Both the position numbers and the translations under genes were made by a program. From CAWGMT01 sp963823675 (GTDB taxonomy: Bacteria; Planctomycetota; Planctomycetia; Isosphaerales; Isosphaeraceae): a DNA stretch of 64,000 bases. Where the stretch lies: assembly GCA_963823675.1 (NCBI GenBank), contig CAWGMT010000012.1, positions 682,001-746,000 on the forward strand. Direction: 5' to 3'. Shown here piece after piece: positions 20,146 through 29,621 of the stretch; the stretch's first letter is position 1, and each line of letters starts with the position of its first letter. A model generated the notes under the pieces. That model was not told where the DNA came from, made no database searches, and saw only the letters and a list, made by a program, of their open reading frames with translations.

Positions 20146-22509
20146 ATGAGGCGTCTGCACCAGAATCTCGTCGCCGCGCTCGTTGTCGCCTTCCTCGCCT
20201 ATCCTCGCCAGGCGCCCGGCCAGACACCGCCGAAACAACCGGTGACTTTGACCGGCTCGGTCAGTCAGGCCACGTTCGATTCGACGGTCCGCCCGTTCCT
20301 GGCGCGATATTGCACGGGCTGCCATGGAGCGACCAAACCCAAGGCCGGCCTCAGTCTGGCGAGTTTCCCCGACGAAAAATCGGCGCGATCGCAGCGGAAA
20401 ACCTGGAACAGGGTTGGAGAATACCTTGAGGGGGGATTGATGCCCCCCGAGGATCGCCCCCAACCGAGCCGCGCGGAGGTCGCGCGACTGATCCAGTGGA
20501 TCAAGGATGCCCCAAACGCTGCGGATTGCGGCCGAACCTTTGACCCGGGACAGATCACCATCCGCAGGCTCAACCGCGCGGAATACAACAGTACGATCCG
20601 CGACCTGGTCGGAGTCGACTTCCATCCGGCCGACGACTTCCCGTCGGATGACGTCGGTTACGGCTTCGATAACATCGGCGATGTGCTCAGCCTCTCGCCG
20701 ATTCTGATGGAAAAATACTTGAAGGCCGCCGAGACGATCAGCGAGCAGGCGATCGTCGCCGGTAGGGAGGCGCGGGGTCCGGTGGTCACCTGGGAGGGCC
20801 CCAAGCTCGACGCGAGCGCCGGAGGCTCGCCGGCCGATGACGGCGGCCGCATGCTCACTTCCGATGGCGAGATAGCCGTCAGCCACCGCTTGCCGGCCAG
20901 CGGTGAGTATCTGCTGCGTGTTCAGGCTTCGGGCGACCAGGCCGGGCCCGAGCCGGTGCGCATGGCCGTCCGCATCGACGGCAAAGACCTCAAGCGGTTC
21001 GATGTCAGGGCCTCCCGCGGCAACTCGCAGGAGTGCACATTCCGCCAGAAGCTGCGAGCGGGACAGCGGCGTCTGTCGGTCGCGTTTCTCAACGACTATT
21101 ACAAGCCCGATGAACCGGACCCGCGCAAACGCGATCGCAATCTGATCGTCGAATCCATCCAGATCGAGGGCCCGCTCTTCGGGGCAGGCAGCACCCTGCC
21201 CGAGTCGCATCGGCGAATTATCTTTCAGGCGCCGAGATCGCGCGGGGAGGTCCCGCGGGCGGCCCACGCGATCCTGGAGCGGTTCGCAACTCGAGCCTAT
21301 CGCCGGCCCGTCCCCGAGGGAGAGCTCGGGCGCCTCCTGAAATTCGTCGACCTGGCACTCGAAAACGGCGATCCCTTCGAGCGCGGCATCCAGCTTGCGG
21401 TCCAGGCCATTCTCGTTTCACCCCAGTTCCTGTTTCGGGTCGAGCTCGACTCGCGCTCGGGAATCGGCAGCAAGCGCGGCGAGACCAGCGGCCTGCCCAT
21501 CGGCGATTTCGAGGTCGCGTCGCGACTGTCGTACTTCCTCTGGAGCACGATGCCCGACGAAGAGCTGTTCCGGCTGGCGATCGAAGGGAAGCTTCGATCG
21601 AGCGCAACGTTGGAGCGCCAGGTACTGCGGATGCTCAAGGACCCGAAGTCGCAAGCGCTCGTCGACAATTTCGCCGCGCAGTGGCTCCAGCTTCGTAACC
21701 TGAAGGCGGTCAACCCCGACCGCGGCCGCTTTCCGGCTTTCGACGAGCCGCTCCGCGCGGCCATGATCCGCGAGAGCGAGATGTTCTTTGCGGCCATAAT
21801 GCACGGCGATCTGAGCATCCTCAATTTTCTGGATTCCGATTTCACCTACGCCAACGAGCGGCTGGCGCGGCACTACGGCCTGGGCGGGGTCAAGGGCGAG
21901 CAGTTTCGCCGGGTCAGGCTCAAGGGCCAGAAGCGCGGCGGCCTGCTCACGCAGGCGAGCATTCTGACCGTCACATCAAACCCGACCCGGACCTCGCCGG
22001 TGAAGCGGGGCAAGTGGGTGCTCGAGCAGCTCCTCGGAACACCGCCCCCACCGCCGCCGGCCGACGCGCCCCCTTTCAAAGAGGACCAGAAAGCACTCTC
22101 GGCCGCATCGCTCCGCCAGCAGATGGAGCAGCACCGGGCCAAGGCTAGCTGTGCCACCTGCCACAGCCGGATGGATCCCCTGGGCTTCGGTCTCGAGAAC
22201 TACGACGCGGTCGGCGCCTGGCGCGACAAGGACGGCAGCTTCGCAATCGACTCCTCGGGCACGCTCCCCTCCGGCGCGTCGTTCCGCGGGCCCGAGCAGC
22301 TCAAGACCATTCTCAAATCGCGATCGCAGGAGTTCGCGCGCTGCTTGACCGTCAAGTTGTTGACCTATGCCCTGGGCCGGGGCCTGGAAGACTACGACCA
22401 TTGCGCGGTCGACAAGATCGTCGAGCGGGTCGTGGCCAGCAATTACCGCTTCTCGGCCCTGGTGCAGGGAATTGTCGAAAGTGACCCGTTCCTGAAACGT
22501 CGAGGATGA
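20146..22509 (+). CDS. Planctomycete cytochrome-like DUF1587/1595/1592/1588/1585 protein
   Basis: A 787-residue exported protein. After a signal peptide (HQNLVAALVVAFLAYPRQAPG), a planctomycete cytochrome C module has one haem-type site YCTGCHG. In order follow DUF1587 (ITIRRLNRAEYNSTIRDLVG), a carbohydrate-binding-like insert, DUF1595 (FATRAYRRPVPEGELGRLL), DUF1592 (SRLSYFLWSTMPDEELF), DUF1588 (TSPVKRGKWVLEQLLG) with a second Cys-x-x-Cys-His (CATCHSRMDP), and DUF1585 (KLLTYALGRGLEDYD). This is the standard planctomycete architecture, normally paired with a DUF1552 protein as here. The role is unproven; redox-linked polysaccharide degradation has been proposed for the family. Confidence 0.93.
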   Translation: MRRLHQNLVAALVVAFLAYPRQAPGQTPPKQPVTLTGSVSQATFDSTVRPFLARYCTGCHGATKPKAGLSLASFPDEKSARSQRKTWNRVGEYLEGGLMPPEDRPQPSRAEVARLIQWIKDAPNAADCGRTFDPGQITIRRLNRAEYNSTIRDLVGVDFHPADDFPSDDVGYGFDNIGDVLSLSPILMEKYLKAAETISEQAIVAGREARGPVVTWEGPKLDASAGGSPADDGGRMLTSDGEIAVSHRLPASGEYLLRVQASGDQAGPEPVRMAVRIDGKDLKRFDVRASRGNSQECTFRQKLRAGQRRLSVAFLNDYYKPDEPDPRKRDRNLIVESIQIEGPLFGAGSTLPESHRRIIFQAPRSRGEVPRAAHAILERFATRAYRRPVPEGELGRLLKFVDLALENGDPFERGIQLAVQAILVSPQFLFRVELDSRSGIGSKRGETSGLPIGDFEVASRLSYFLWSTMPDEELFRLAIEGKLRSSATLERQVLRMLKDPKSQALVDNFAAQWLQLRNLKAVNPDRGRFPAFDEPLRAAMIRESEMFFAAIMHGDLSILNFLDSDFTYANERLARHYGLGGVKGEQFRRVRLKGQKRGGLLTQASILTVTSNPTRTSPVKRGKWVLEQLLGTPPPPPPADAPPFKEDQKALSAASLRQQMEQHRAKASCATCHSRMDPLGFGLENYDAVGAWRDKDGSFAIDSSGTLPSGASFRGPEQLKTILKSRSQEFARCLTVKLLTYALGRGLEDYDHCAVDKIVERVVASNYRFSALVQGIVESDPFLKRRG

Positions 22510-22540
22510 AGCGCGGCTTTCGCGCGGAGGAATCTTCCCC

Positions 22541-23893
22541 ATGACAAGAGCGCGACGACTCTCGCGACGCACGGTCTTGCGCGGGCTGGGCACGGCCATC
22601 GCACTACCCTGGCTCGAGGCCATGGCGCCGGGCATCGCTCTGGCGGACGTCTCCACGAACGCTGCCTCATCCCCCCGGCGCCTGGCGTTTCTATACGTCC
22701 CCAACGGAGTGCACATGCCCGCGTGGACTCCGGCGGAAACGGGTGAGAAGTTCTCTCTGCCCGCAACGCTCGAGTCGCTCAAACCCTTCCAGAACGACCT
22801 GCTTGTCTTGACGGGCCTCGCCCAGCATAACGCCGAAGCGCTGGGAGACGGCGGCGGCGATCACGCGCGGTCGCTGGCCTGCTTCTTGACCGGTGCCCAT
22901 CCCTTGAAAACTGACGGCGCGGGAATCAAGGCCGGGGTCTCGGTCGACCAGGTGGCGGCCCAGAAAATCGGCGGCCAGACGCGGCTCCCGTCGCTCGAGC
23001 TGGGGATCGAACGCGGGGCCCAGTCGGGAAACTGCGATTCCGGCTATAGCTGCGCCTATTCGTCCAACATCTCGTGGAGGTCGGCCAATACGCCCATGGC
23101 CAAGGAGGTGAATCCGAAGATGGTTTTCGACCGCCTCTTCGCCGTTGCCGACCCGAACGCCTCGGCTGCCGAGCAGAAGAAGCGCGATTTCTATCGGCGC
23201 AGCATTCTCGACTTCGCGCTCGAGGACGCGCAGCAGCTTCGCCGCCGGCTCGGCATGACGGACCGGCGCAAGATCGACGAGTACCTGACCGCCGTGCGCG
23301 AGGTCGAGGTCCGGATCGCCCGATTCGCCGCGCCCGATAGCCGCCCCCCCGCCGGCGCCAGGCGGCCCAGCGGCATTCCCGACCAACTGCCCGAGCACAT
23401 CCGGCTCATGTTCGACCTCGTCGTGCTCGCCTTCCAGACCGACGCAACGCGGATCTGCACCTTCATGTACGCCAACGAAGGGAGCAACCGCAACTACGCC
23501 TTCATCAATGCGCCCGAAGGCCATCACGACCTCTCTCACCACGGCGGCAACCCCAAGAAACACGAGAAGCTCAAGATCATCAACCGGTTCCATGCCGACC
23601 AGTTTGCCTACCTGGTCGGCAAGCTCAAGTCGATCCGCGAGGGGGACCACTCCCTTCTCGACAACGCCATGATCGTCTATGGCAGCGGCATCAGCGACGG
23701 CAATCGCCACAATCACGACGACCTGCCGATCCTTCTGGCCGGAAAGGGCGGAGGAACGATCAAGCCGGGCCGGCACGTCAAGTACACCCCACAGCCGCTC
23801 AACAATCTCTACCTCTCGCTGCTGGAACGCATGGGCGTCCCCACAGCCCGCCACGGCGATAGCACGGGACGGCTGAAGAAGCTTGACGGGTAA
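22541..23893 (+). CDS. DUF1552 protein with Tat-like signal
   Basis: A 450-residue protein starting at ATG 22541 with GGAGG about ten bases upstream. The N-terminus SRRTVLRGLGTAIALPWLEAM is a twin-arginine signal, so it is exported folded. The body shows LAFLYVPNGVHMPAW, LTGLAQHNAEALGDGGGDHA, the MYANEGSNRNYAFI region, HHDLSHHGG and YGSGISDGNRHNHDDLP, characteristic DUF1552 blocks rich in His/Asp that suggest a metal-dependent fold. It is 31 bases after the DUF1592-type gene, forming the usual two-gene unit. Confidence 0.92.
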   Translation: MTRARRLSRRTVLRGLGTAIALPWLEAMAPGIALADVSTNAASSPRRLAFLYVPNGVHMPAWTPAETGEKFSLPATLESLKPFQNDLLVLTGLAQHNAEALGDGGGDHARSLACFLTGAHPLKTDGAGIKAGVSVDQVAAQKIGGQTRLPSLELGIERGAQSGNCDSGYSCAYSSNISWRSANTPMAKEVNPKMVFDRLFAVADPNASAAEQKKRDFYRRSILDFALEDAQQLRRRLGMTDRRKIDEYLTAVREVEVRIARFAAPDSRPPAGARRPSGIPDQLPEHIRLMFDLVVLAFQTDATRICTFMYANEGSNRNYAFINAPEGHHDLSHHGGNPKKHEKLKIINRFHADQFAYLVGKLKSIREGDHSLLDNAMIVYGSGISDGNRHNHDDLPILLAGKGGGTIKPGRHVKYTPQPLNNLYLSLLERMGVPTARHGDSTGRLKKLDG

Positions 23894-23933
23894 ATCAAGT
23901 TCGACACAGGACAGAAAGCTCGAGCCGTCCCCA

Positions 23934-25025
23934 ATGCGGATTTCGCCCCTCCTGCTGCTGGTTCCGGTCCTCGTATCTGCGGCTCGCGCCGCCGACTACC
24001 CCGAACCCCTATCCGCTTCGTACGTCCTCCACGACTTCCGCTTCGCCTCCGGTGAAGTGCTCCCCGAACTACGCATTCATTACCGGACGCTCGGACAGCC
24101 GCACCGCGACCAGGATGGGGTTGTGCGTAATGCCGTCCTGATCCTGCATGGAACCACCGGCAGCGGGGCAAACTTCCTGCGGCACGAGTTCGCGGGCGAA
24201 CTGTTCGGCCTGGGTCAGCCGCTCGATGCGGCCCGTTACTATCTTGTACTACCGGACGGGATCGGGCATGGAGCATCGAGCAAGCCGAGCGACGGCCTCA
24301 AAACCCGGTTTCCCCGGTACGGCTACCGCGACATGATCGAGGCGCAGTACCGGCTCTTGACCGATGGGCTAAAGATCAACCACCTACGTCTGGTGATGGG
24401 CACATCAATGGGCGGAATGCACACCTGGCTCTGGGGCCAGCGGTACCCGGAGTTCACGGACGCCCTGCTGCCGCTCGCGTCGTTGCCGACGCAGATCTCG
24501 GGGCGAAACTGCGCGTGGCGCCGGCTCATAAGCGACGCGATTCGCAACGACCCCGGCTGGGCGAGCGGCGAGTATCGCACCCAGCCGCCGAGCCTGCGCA
24601 CGGCCGCCCTCATGGTCTACCTCATGTCGAGCAACCCGGTCGAACGGCAGAAGGAAGCCCCGACCCGAGAAAAGGCGGACAAGGCCCTTGATGAGTACGT
24701 CGCGAGGACGCTGCGAAGCATGGACGCAAACGACGTGCTCTACGCGATCGAGAGCTCGGCAGACTACGATCCCGGACCGGGGCTCGAACAGATTCGGGCA
24801 CCCCTGTTGGCGATCAACTTCGCGGACGACCTGATCAACCCGCCCGAGCTCGGAGTGCTCGAAAAGGAGATCAGCCGCGTCAAGCGAGGCAAGGCCATCG
24901 TCATTCCCAGGAGCGAGCGCACCAGGGGGCACGGCACCCACACTCTCGCCGCAGTGTGGAAGGAGCACTTGGTCCGCCTGCTCCGGGAAAGCGAGGAACG
25001 CATCGAGGGGCCAAAAAGGAGATGA
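23934..25025 (+). CDS. Exported alpha/beta-hydrolase related to homoserine O-acetyltransferase
   Basis: From ATG 23934: signal peptide RISPLLLLVPVLVSAARAA, then LPELRIHYRTLGQPHRD, HGTTGSGANFL, the nucleophile elbow MGTSMGGMHTWLW (Ser in GTSMGG), NFADDLINPPE (acid) and GHGTHT (His). The triad is complete. The fold matches MetX-type acyltransferases, but the signal peptide argues against a methionine-pathway role. Hydrolase or esterase activity outside the cytoplasm is more likely. Confidence 0.85.
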   Translation: MRISPLLLLVPVLVSAARAADYPEPLSASYVLHDFRFASGEVLPELRIHYRTLGQPHRDQDGVVRNAVLILHGTTGSGANFLRHEFAGELFGLGQPLDAARYYLVLPDGIGHGASSKPSDGLKTRFPRYGYRDMIEAQYRLLTDGLKINHLRLVMGTSMGGMHTWLWGQRYPEFTDALLPLASLPTQISGRNCAWRRLISDAIRNDPGWASGEYRTQPPSLRTAALMVYLMSSNPVERQKEAPTREKADKALDEYVARTLRSMDANDVLYAIESSADYDPGPGLEQIRAPLLAINFADDLINPPELGVLEKEISRVKRGKAIVIPRSERTRGHGTHTLAAVWKEHLVRLLRESEERIEGPKRR

Positions 25026-25076
25026 CCAACAGGCCGGGAGCTGATCGTCCATGTCGTTTCTTGGGGGCTTCGAGCC

Positions 25077-26756
25077 ATGTCGTGGGCTAAACCAAAGACG
25101 GGCGGACTCGTGGGGTTGATGCTCGCCACGCTGGTAGCCGGCGCGGGAGCGGCACTGGACGATCAAACGACGAAGAAGGCGGGCGGGGCCGCCTCGTCGC
25201 AAGCAGCCGCCGTGGAGCCCGTCGTGCCCGTCGTGAGACCGGCCGATGCCGCCAAGCCCACCGGTTCGTCCGCAGTCGTCATCGCCATGTTGCCGTCACG
25301 TGCCGAGTTGCACAAGCTGCTGAGTTGCGCGGCGAGCGAGGCTGTCGCGCTAGTCAAACAAAAGCCGATTTCGTCGTCGCCGACCCTGAGGACGTTCGCC
25401 ACGGCCCAGGCCAGGGCCGGCGACCTCGACGGAGCCCGCACGACGTTCGCGCTTGCCGCAACGGAGGCCGAGGGAGGTTTCGGCGGAGACGCGGACCCTC
25501 GGAACCTCTGGCGCATCGGCCGCCTCCAGGCCGAGTGCGGCCTCAAGCAACAGGCCCGCATAACGCTTCATCGGGCTGTCAGGGCCATGCCCGGCGTGGT
25601 TGGCGACTTCGAAACGGATAGTCGAACTGTCGAGACGTATTCGGTCATCGTCCAGGAGCTAGCTGGAATAGGCGCCCGAGAGGACGCACGCAAGACGGTC
25701 GAGCTGCTTCTGGAGTTCTCCAACAAGTTTTTCGAGTCAAGCAGTATCAGCAGCGCCCGCGACCGGGCCGCCCCGAAGATCGCCGCGGCCCTCGCAGCCG
25801 TCGGTGACTTCGAAGTCGCGTTCCGGTGGTCCGATGGGGCACAGATGGAAGGCAGCGTGTTGGGCGAAATCGCGGTTGCCGCGTCCAGGAGCCTCCGCCG
25901 CGATGCCGCCGGGAGGTTCGTTCAGGAGGCAGCAAGGCGGCTCGCGAAAATCGAATCAATCGAAGAGACGTATTCCGTCCTGATCGACCTGGCTGCGGCC
26001 CAAGCCAGGATCGGTGACGTGAAGGCAGCGAAGCGGTCCGCCCAGGCGATCGGCGTTGGGCCTTCGCGCTTCAACCACGACATGACGGCCTGGCAGCCCT
26101 ACGCTTTGGTCCGCATCGCCGGCGTCCAGCGTCAGGCGGGTGACACCGCCGGTGCCAGAGAGACGCTTCGCGATGCCTTTCGCTGGGTGAGCGACCACCC
26201 ACGAATGCAAAGGCGTGAGGGGCGGTACAGTCAGATCGCACGCGGGCAGATCGCCAGCGGAGACATCGACGGCGCGGTACGGTCGGTCAACGCGATGGCA
26301 GGGAGGCGAGCCGAAAGCCTCGCCTTCATCGCCCTTGCGCAGGCCGCGGCAGGAGACCATGCCGCCGCCCGGGCGACATTCGCCCGTGCCCTGGATGATG
26401 CAGGTCTCTCTGTCAACGCCCCCCCTGCCCCGAACCCGGAGCTCACGAAACTACCTGGGGTAAGCCAGAACATGCCCACGTCGGTGCGCATTCAGCGCGC
26501 GGAAATTCTGGCGATGGCTGGAGACGTCCCCGGGGCCTTGGAGATACTCCGGTCGATCGGCGACCGGAATTACCAGGAGTTCGCTCTTCAACGGGTCGTC
26601 TCGGCCCGCGCGACAGCGGGCGACGTGGCCGGCGCCTTGCGGCTGGCCCTTGACGAGTCAAAGACGCCGGATGAGCGGCGGTCGGCCCTGGAGGGACTGG
26701 GGCAGGGCGTCGACACTCGCTTGTCGCTCCGATCGCTCGACCCCCGCGCCCAGTGA
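25077..26756 (+). CDS. Large exported TPR-like alpha-solenoid protein
   Basis: A 559-residue protein with an N-terminal hydrophobic segment (GGLVGLMLATLVAGAGAAL). A long array of degenerate TPR-like helical pairs follows, marked by repeated A-x-A-G-D-x-x-G-A motifs: ARAGDLDGARTTFA, AAVGDFEVAF, ARIGDVKAAKRSA, RQAGDTAGARETL, IASGDIDGAVRSV and AMAGDVPGALEIL. Such families occur in several copies in Isosphaeraceae. No catalytic motif is seen; probably a scaffold. It starts 51 bases after the hydrolase gene. Confidence 0.8.
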   Translation: MSWAKPKTGGLVGLMLATLVAGAGAALDDQTTKKAGGAASSQAAAVEPVVPVVRPADAAKPTGSSAVVIAMLPSRAELHKLLSCAASEAVALVKQKPISSSPTLRTFATAQARAGDLDGARTTFALAATEAEGGFGGDADPRNLWRIGRLQAECGLKQQARITLHRAVRAMPGVVGDFETDSRTVETYSVIVQELAGIGAREDARKTVELLLEFSNKFFESSSISSARDRAAPKIAAALAAVGDFEVAFRWSDGAQMEGSVLGEIAVAASRSLRRDAAGRFVQEAARRLAKIESIEETYSVLIDLAAAQARIGDVKAAKRSAQAIGVGPSRFNHDMTAWQPYALVRIAGVQRQAGDTAGARETLRDAFRWVSDHPRMQRREGRYSQIARGQIASGDIDGAVRSVNAMAGRRAESLAFIALAQAAAGDHAAARATFARALDDAGLSVNAPPAPNPELTKLPGVSQNMPTSVRIQRAEILAMAGDVPGALEILRSIGDRNYQEFALQRVVSARATAGDVAGALRLALDESKTPDERRSALEGLGQGVDTRLSLRSLDPRAQ

Positions 26757-27055
26757 TCGCCGAACGATCTGTCGGCCACCCTTCGTCTCGCAATCGTCGC
26801 CCGATCGAACCGCAGAAGTGTCACGAAGTCGGTTCCTGACGCCATTTCACTGTCCGCAACCCCGGAACTCGCTGACCGGCCGTGCGGCCAATACAACTTG
26901 GCAAAAACCGGCCTACCTGGTAATTTCAGCCAACCGGGCATACCGAAAGGGATTATCGATCGCTCCCTGAAATCTTTTCGACCTCGCCATGAGCTATCGA
27001 CAACAACATCGTGCCGTGAATGCGGGCGCGGTCACAGCCGGAAGGAAACCAGCTC
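26757..27055. other. Intergenic spacer
   Basis: About 300 bases with no supported gene or RNA. A GGAAGGAAA ribosome binding site for the methyltransferase lies at 27040-27048. Confidence 0.35.
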
Positions 27056-27637
27056 ATGAGCGGATTGCGACTCAACCTGGGTTGCGGCATGGACCGTCTC
27101 GATGGCTACGTCAACGTCGATCGCCACGGAGAGCCCGACCTGCGGCATGACCTGGAGGTCGTCCCCTGGCCCTGGCCGGACGACTCGGTCAGCGAGATCC
27201 TGCTCAAGCATGTCCTGGAGCATCTGGGCCGCGACCCGATGGTCTACCTCGAGATCATGAAGGAACTGTACCGCGTCTGTCAGAATGGCGCGACAATTCG
27301 CGTCATGGTGCCTCACCACCGACATGACTTTTTCTTCAATGACCCCACCCACGTCCGTGCCGTGACGGTAGACGGAATGACTCTTTTCTCCCAGCGGCTC
27401 AACCACCAGTGGATCGCGCAGGGGATCTCCAACTCGCCGCTGGGAATCTATCTGGGAATTGACTTCGAGCTGAGCGACGTGAAGTTGATGCCGAGTGAGC
27501 TCGGATATCGCTTGCGTGCTCAGCACGCGATGGATGCCAGGGCCTTTGCGCTGCAGACTTCTCTCTGTAACAACCTGATCGAGGAGGTCCAGATGACTCT
27601 CCGGCCCGTGAAACCGCCCGGTAGAGAGGCTCGCTGA
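27056..27637 (+). CDS. SAM-dependent methyltransferase-like protein
   Basis: A 193-residue class I SAM methyltransferase-like protein. ATG 27056 follows a strong Shine-Dalgarno. Motif I is LNLGCGMDRLDGYVNVDRHG, with the acidic residue of strand 2 in VNVDR. DLEVVPWPWPDDSVSEILLKHVLEHL gives the motif III/IV region, and FFFNDPTHVRAVT is conserved in a subfamily often linked to glycan or surface-polysaccharide genes. Substrate unknown; no partner genes are adjacent. Confidence 0.85.
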   Translation: MSGLRLNLGCGMDRLDGYVNVDRHGEPDLRHDLEVVPWPWPDDSVSEILLKHVLEHLGRDPMVYLEIMKELYRVCQNGATIRVMVPHHRHDFFFNDPTHVRAVTVDGMTLFSQRLNHQWIAQGISNSPLGIYLGIDFELSDVKLMPSELGYRLRAQHAMDARAFALQTSLCNNLIEEVQMTLRPVKPPGREAR

Positions 27638-27655
27638 TCTTGGAGCATTGCCATG

Positions 27656-27872
27656 CAGAAGGTTGCTCATCACGGCAGAGCCGCAGACTTCGATTCCGAA
27701 GACTGATGCCAGCGTCTGCCGCCGCTCTCGTATCCACGACTTTCGGTGATCGTGGTTCTTCCCCGAAGTGGGATCGAGCCCGCACAGAAAAGGCCTGCGC
27801 GCATCGGACGATGCAATGATAAACGGCGATCTGGTCATCGGGCACGATCTCGCGACGAGGGTGGGCGGGCAC
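27656..27872 (-). pseudogene. N-terminal remnant of a planctomycete long Y1-type transposase
   Basis: From ATG 27872 the reverse strand encodes PAHPRREIVPDDQIAVYHC. After a frame change it continues RRPFLCGLDPTSGKNHDHRK, SWIRERRQTLASVFGIEV and GSAVMSN. In the family this leads directly to the catalytic H-L-H motif (MSNHLHVV), but the sequence diverges at exactly that point. It is a truncated, frameshifted 5' fragment of the same family as 7957-8151. Confidence 0.65.
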
Positions 27873-28026
27873 TGGGCGGCCTCGCGGTACACGCTGTTAC
27901 GCAACGCACCCACTGCGCATTGTAGCAGAAGTGAACAAGAGTATCAGGCACGTCCGGCGTGTCAAGTCCCACGTTCGCCCGTCCATGAAAAGTGGGTGTG
28001 CGTGTTTACCAGTGGGTCCTTGGAAC

Positions 28027-29094
28027 TCACCTCCACCAAGCCACAACCTGGAAGAAAATGATAACACCATCTCGGCCCGAGTTGTTCCGTGGTACCTCGA
28101 ATTTCCTCATCGTTACAGTCTTGCGGTTGCCTCCGTCCGGATCACACGTAATCAAGTAAGTCTTTCTCTCCATGACTTCATTCGGCTGCCGAAGGCACAA
28201 CTGCCAGGTGTAGGCGACTTTCAGTCCGTCGGAAGACCAGCGGTTGCCGTGAGTGTAGCCCGGTCTGTCAATCATCGTTCGTGTCTTTGTGGTCAAGTCA
28301 ATCACATGTAGCCTGTTTCGACCTCTCTCGCCGTCGGGCGTGTTGGGACCAACCATGCACAGAATCCGACGGCCATCTGGTGACAACCTGGCGCCGTAGG
28401 CCACTTCCTGTTCGGACGTGATGAACTCCGGCTTGCCGGTGCCGTCGGTGTTGACCGACGCGACTCGGACCGCGGCGTCGTCTGTCCGAAGGGCTGTCAA
28501 GACACGCTTTCCGTCCGCCGACCAATCGCTCGGCCACGATTCGCTCGGCAGCTTCAGCTCGGTCAAGCCCTTCGAGCTCAAGTCGTACACCCTGTACGCA
28601 GAGCCACGAGAACCATCCTCGTTGGTTCCCTGCTCGCAGATCAGTATTCGCTCACTGTCGGACGATCAGATTGGCAGAAAGCTCGACCCCGTGGTCCCCC
28701 AGACCATGGGAACGGTGGTGCGTTCCTCCCGGCGCACACGCGACTGAATGACGAGCTTGCCTTGGCCTTTACCCGGGGGCGGGTTCGGATCGGACTTGCT
28801 GAAGGCAGCCCAGCGTCCGTTGGGTGAGATTGCTCCAGCGGCGTTGGTGATTGACTCGAGGCGCTCCTTCTCCTGCCCGTCCGGCCCGAGCAGAGCACAT
28901 CCGTGGTCGATGACCATAAACATCTCGGCAAGGGGGTGACCTGGTTCCTCGGCGGTTCGGTGATCTGCGGTTGCCTGTTCGGCCTGGACCGTGTCAAGTG
29001 CGGCGACCTCGCGGGTAAATGTCTCCATACTCGACAGTCCGAGCACGCAGGCCAACGCTGCCACAACTGGACTTCTCAGTGCGGAGATCCCCAT
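28027..29094 (-). pseudogene. TolB-like beta-propeller protein with in-frame TGA
   Basis: An exported six-bladed-type propeller (TolB/PD40). From ATG 29094: signal-like SPVVAALACVLGLSS, then blades with the repeated W-S-x-D-G pattern (SPNGRWAAFS, WSADGKRVLTAL, SPDGRRILCMV, WSSDGLKVAYTW). A TGA codon at 28666-28668 interrupts the same frame between SSFLPI and SSDSERILICEQG. The blade pattern predicts Trp there, so a single TGG to TGA change accounts for it. Both halves are otherwise undamaged. The C-terminal end from VPRNNSGRDG onward looks non-native. Confidence 0.65.
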
Positions 29095-29345
29095 GCGGTC
29101 GATTCCTCATGTCGCTAGGCGAGGACCGCCACCGGTATGCCTCGGCCGGCAAGCCGATCTGCCCACTCTCTTCACTATTTCACCGACTGCGCAGCACCTC
29201 GTCTATAGAGAGCATTTGCACTCGCGCCCGATCCAGTGCCGCAAACGGGAATTGTGAATCGACCGCTTGTTCGGGGACAGCACGTTGGTTATCGTGAAAT
29301 TGACAATGACCCACCGCGATCCACCCAACGAGGTCATGGCCCTCG

Positions 29346-29603
29346 ATGACGCAGGACGAGCTCCACGAATGGGCAAGGCGGCAGCCTTTCAAGCCCTTTC
29401 GGGTCATCTTGACGACCGGATCCGCCTACGATATTCGCCATCCGGACCTGATCATGGTCGGGCGCCGTTCGGCAACCCTCGGCGTCACCAGGCGACCCGA
29501 TCGGACTGCTTACGACACGGCCCTCCAGGTCAACCTGCTCCACGTCGTCGCGGTTGAGGAGCTGCCGTCCGCCGCCCCCGAGACCAACGGTCCTGGCGCT
29601 TGA
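29346..29603 (+). CDS. Small conserved planctomycete protein
   Basis: An 85-residue protein with the pattern TQDELHEWARRQPFKPFRVI, LTTGSAYDIRHPDLIMVG and LLHVVAVEELP. This matches a family of small soluble proteins (70-90 residues) frequent in Isosphaeraceae and Gemmataceae genomes, in which a Q-P-F-x-P-F-x-I motif is diagnostic. Function unknown. It is convergent with the MutS-like gene. Confidence 0.7.
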   Translation: MTQDELHEWARRQPFKPFRVILTTGSAYDIRHPDLIMVGRRSATLGVTRRPDRTAYDTALQVNLLHVVAVEELPSAAPETNGPGA

Positions 29604-29621
29604 ACCAAGGCGATATTCAGT

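Noticed and set aside
19507..21267. 586-codon open frame on the reverse strand
   Set aside because: Antisense to the beta-lactamase-fold and DUF1592-type genes, both of which have clear motifs.
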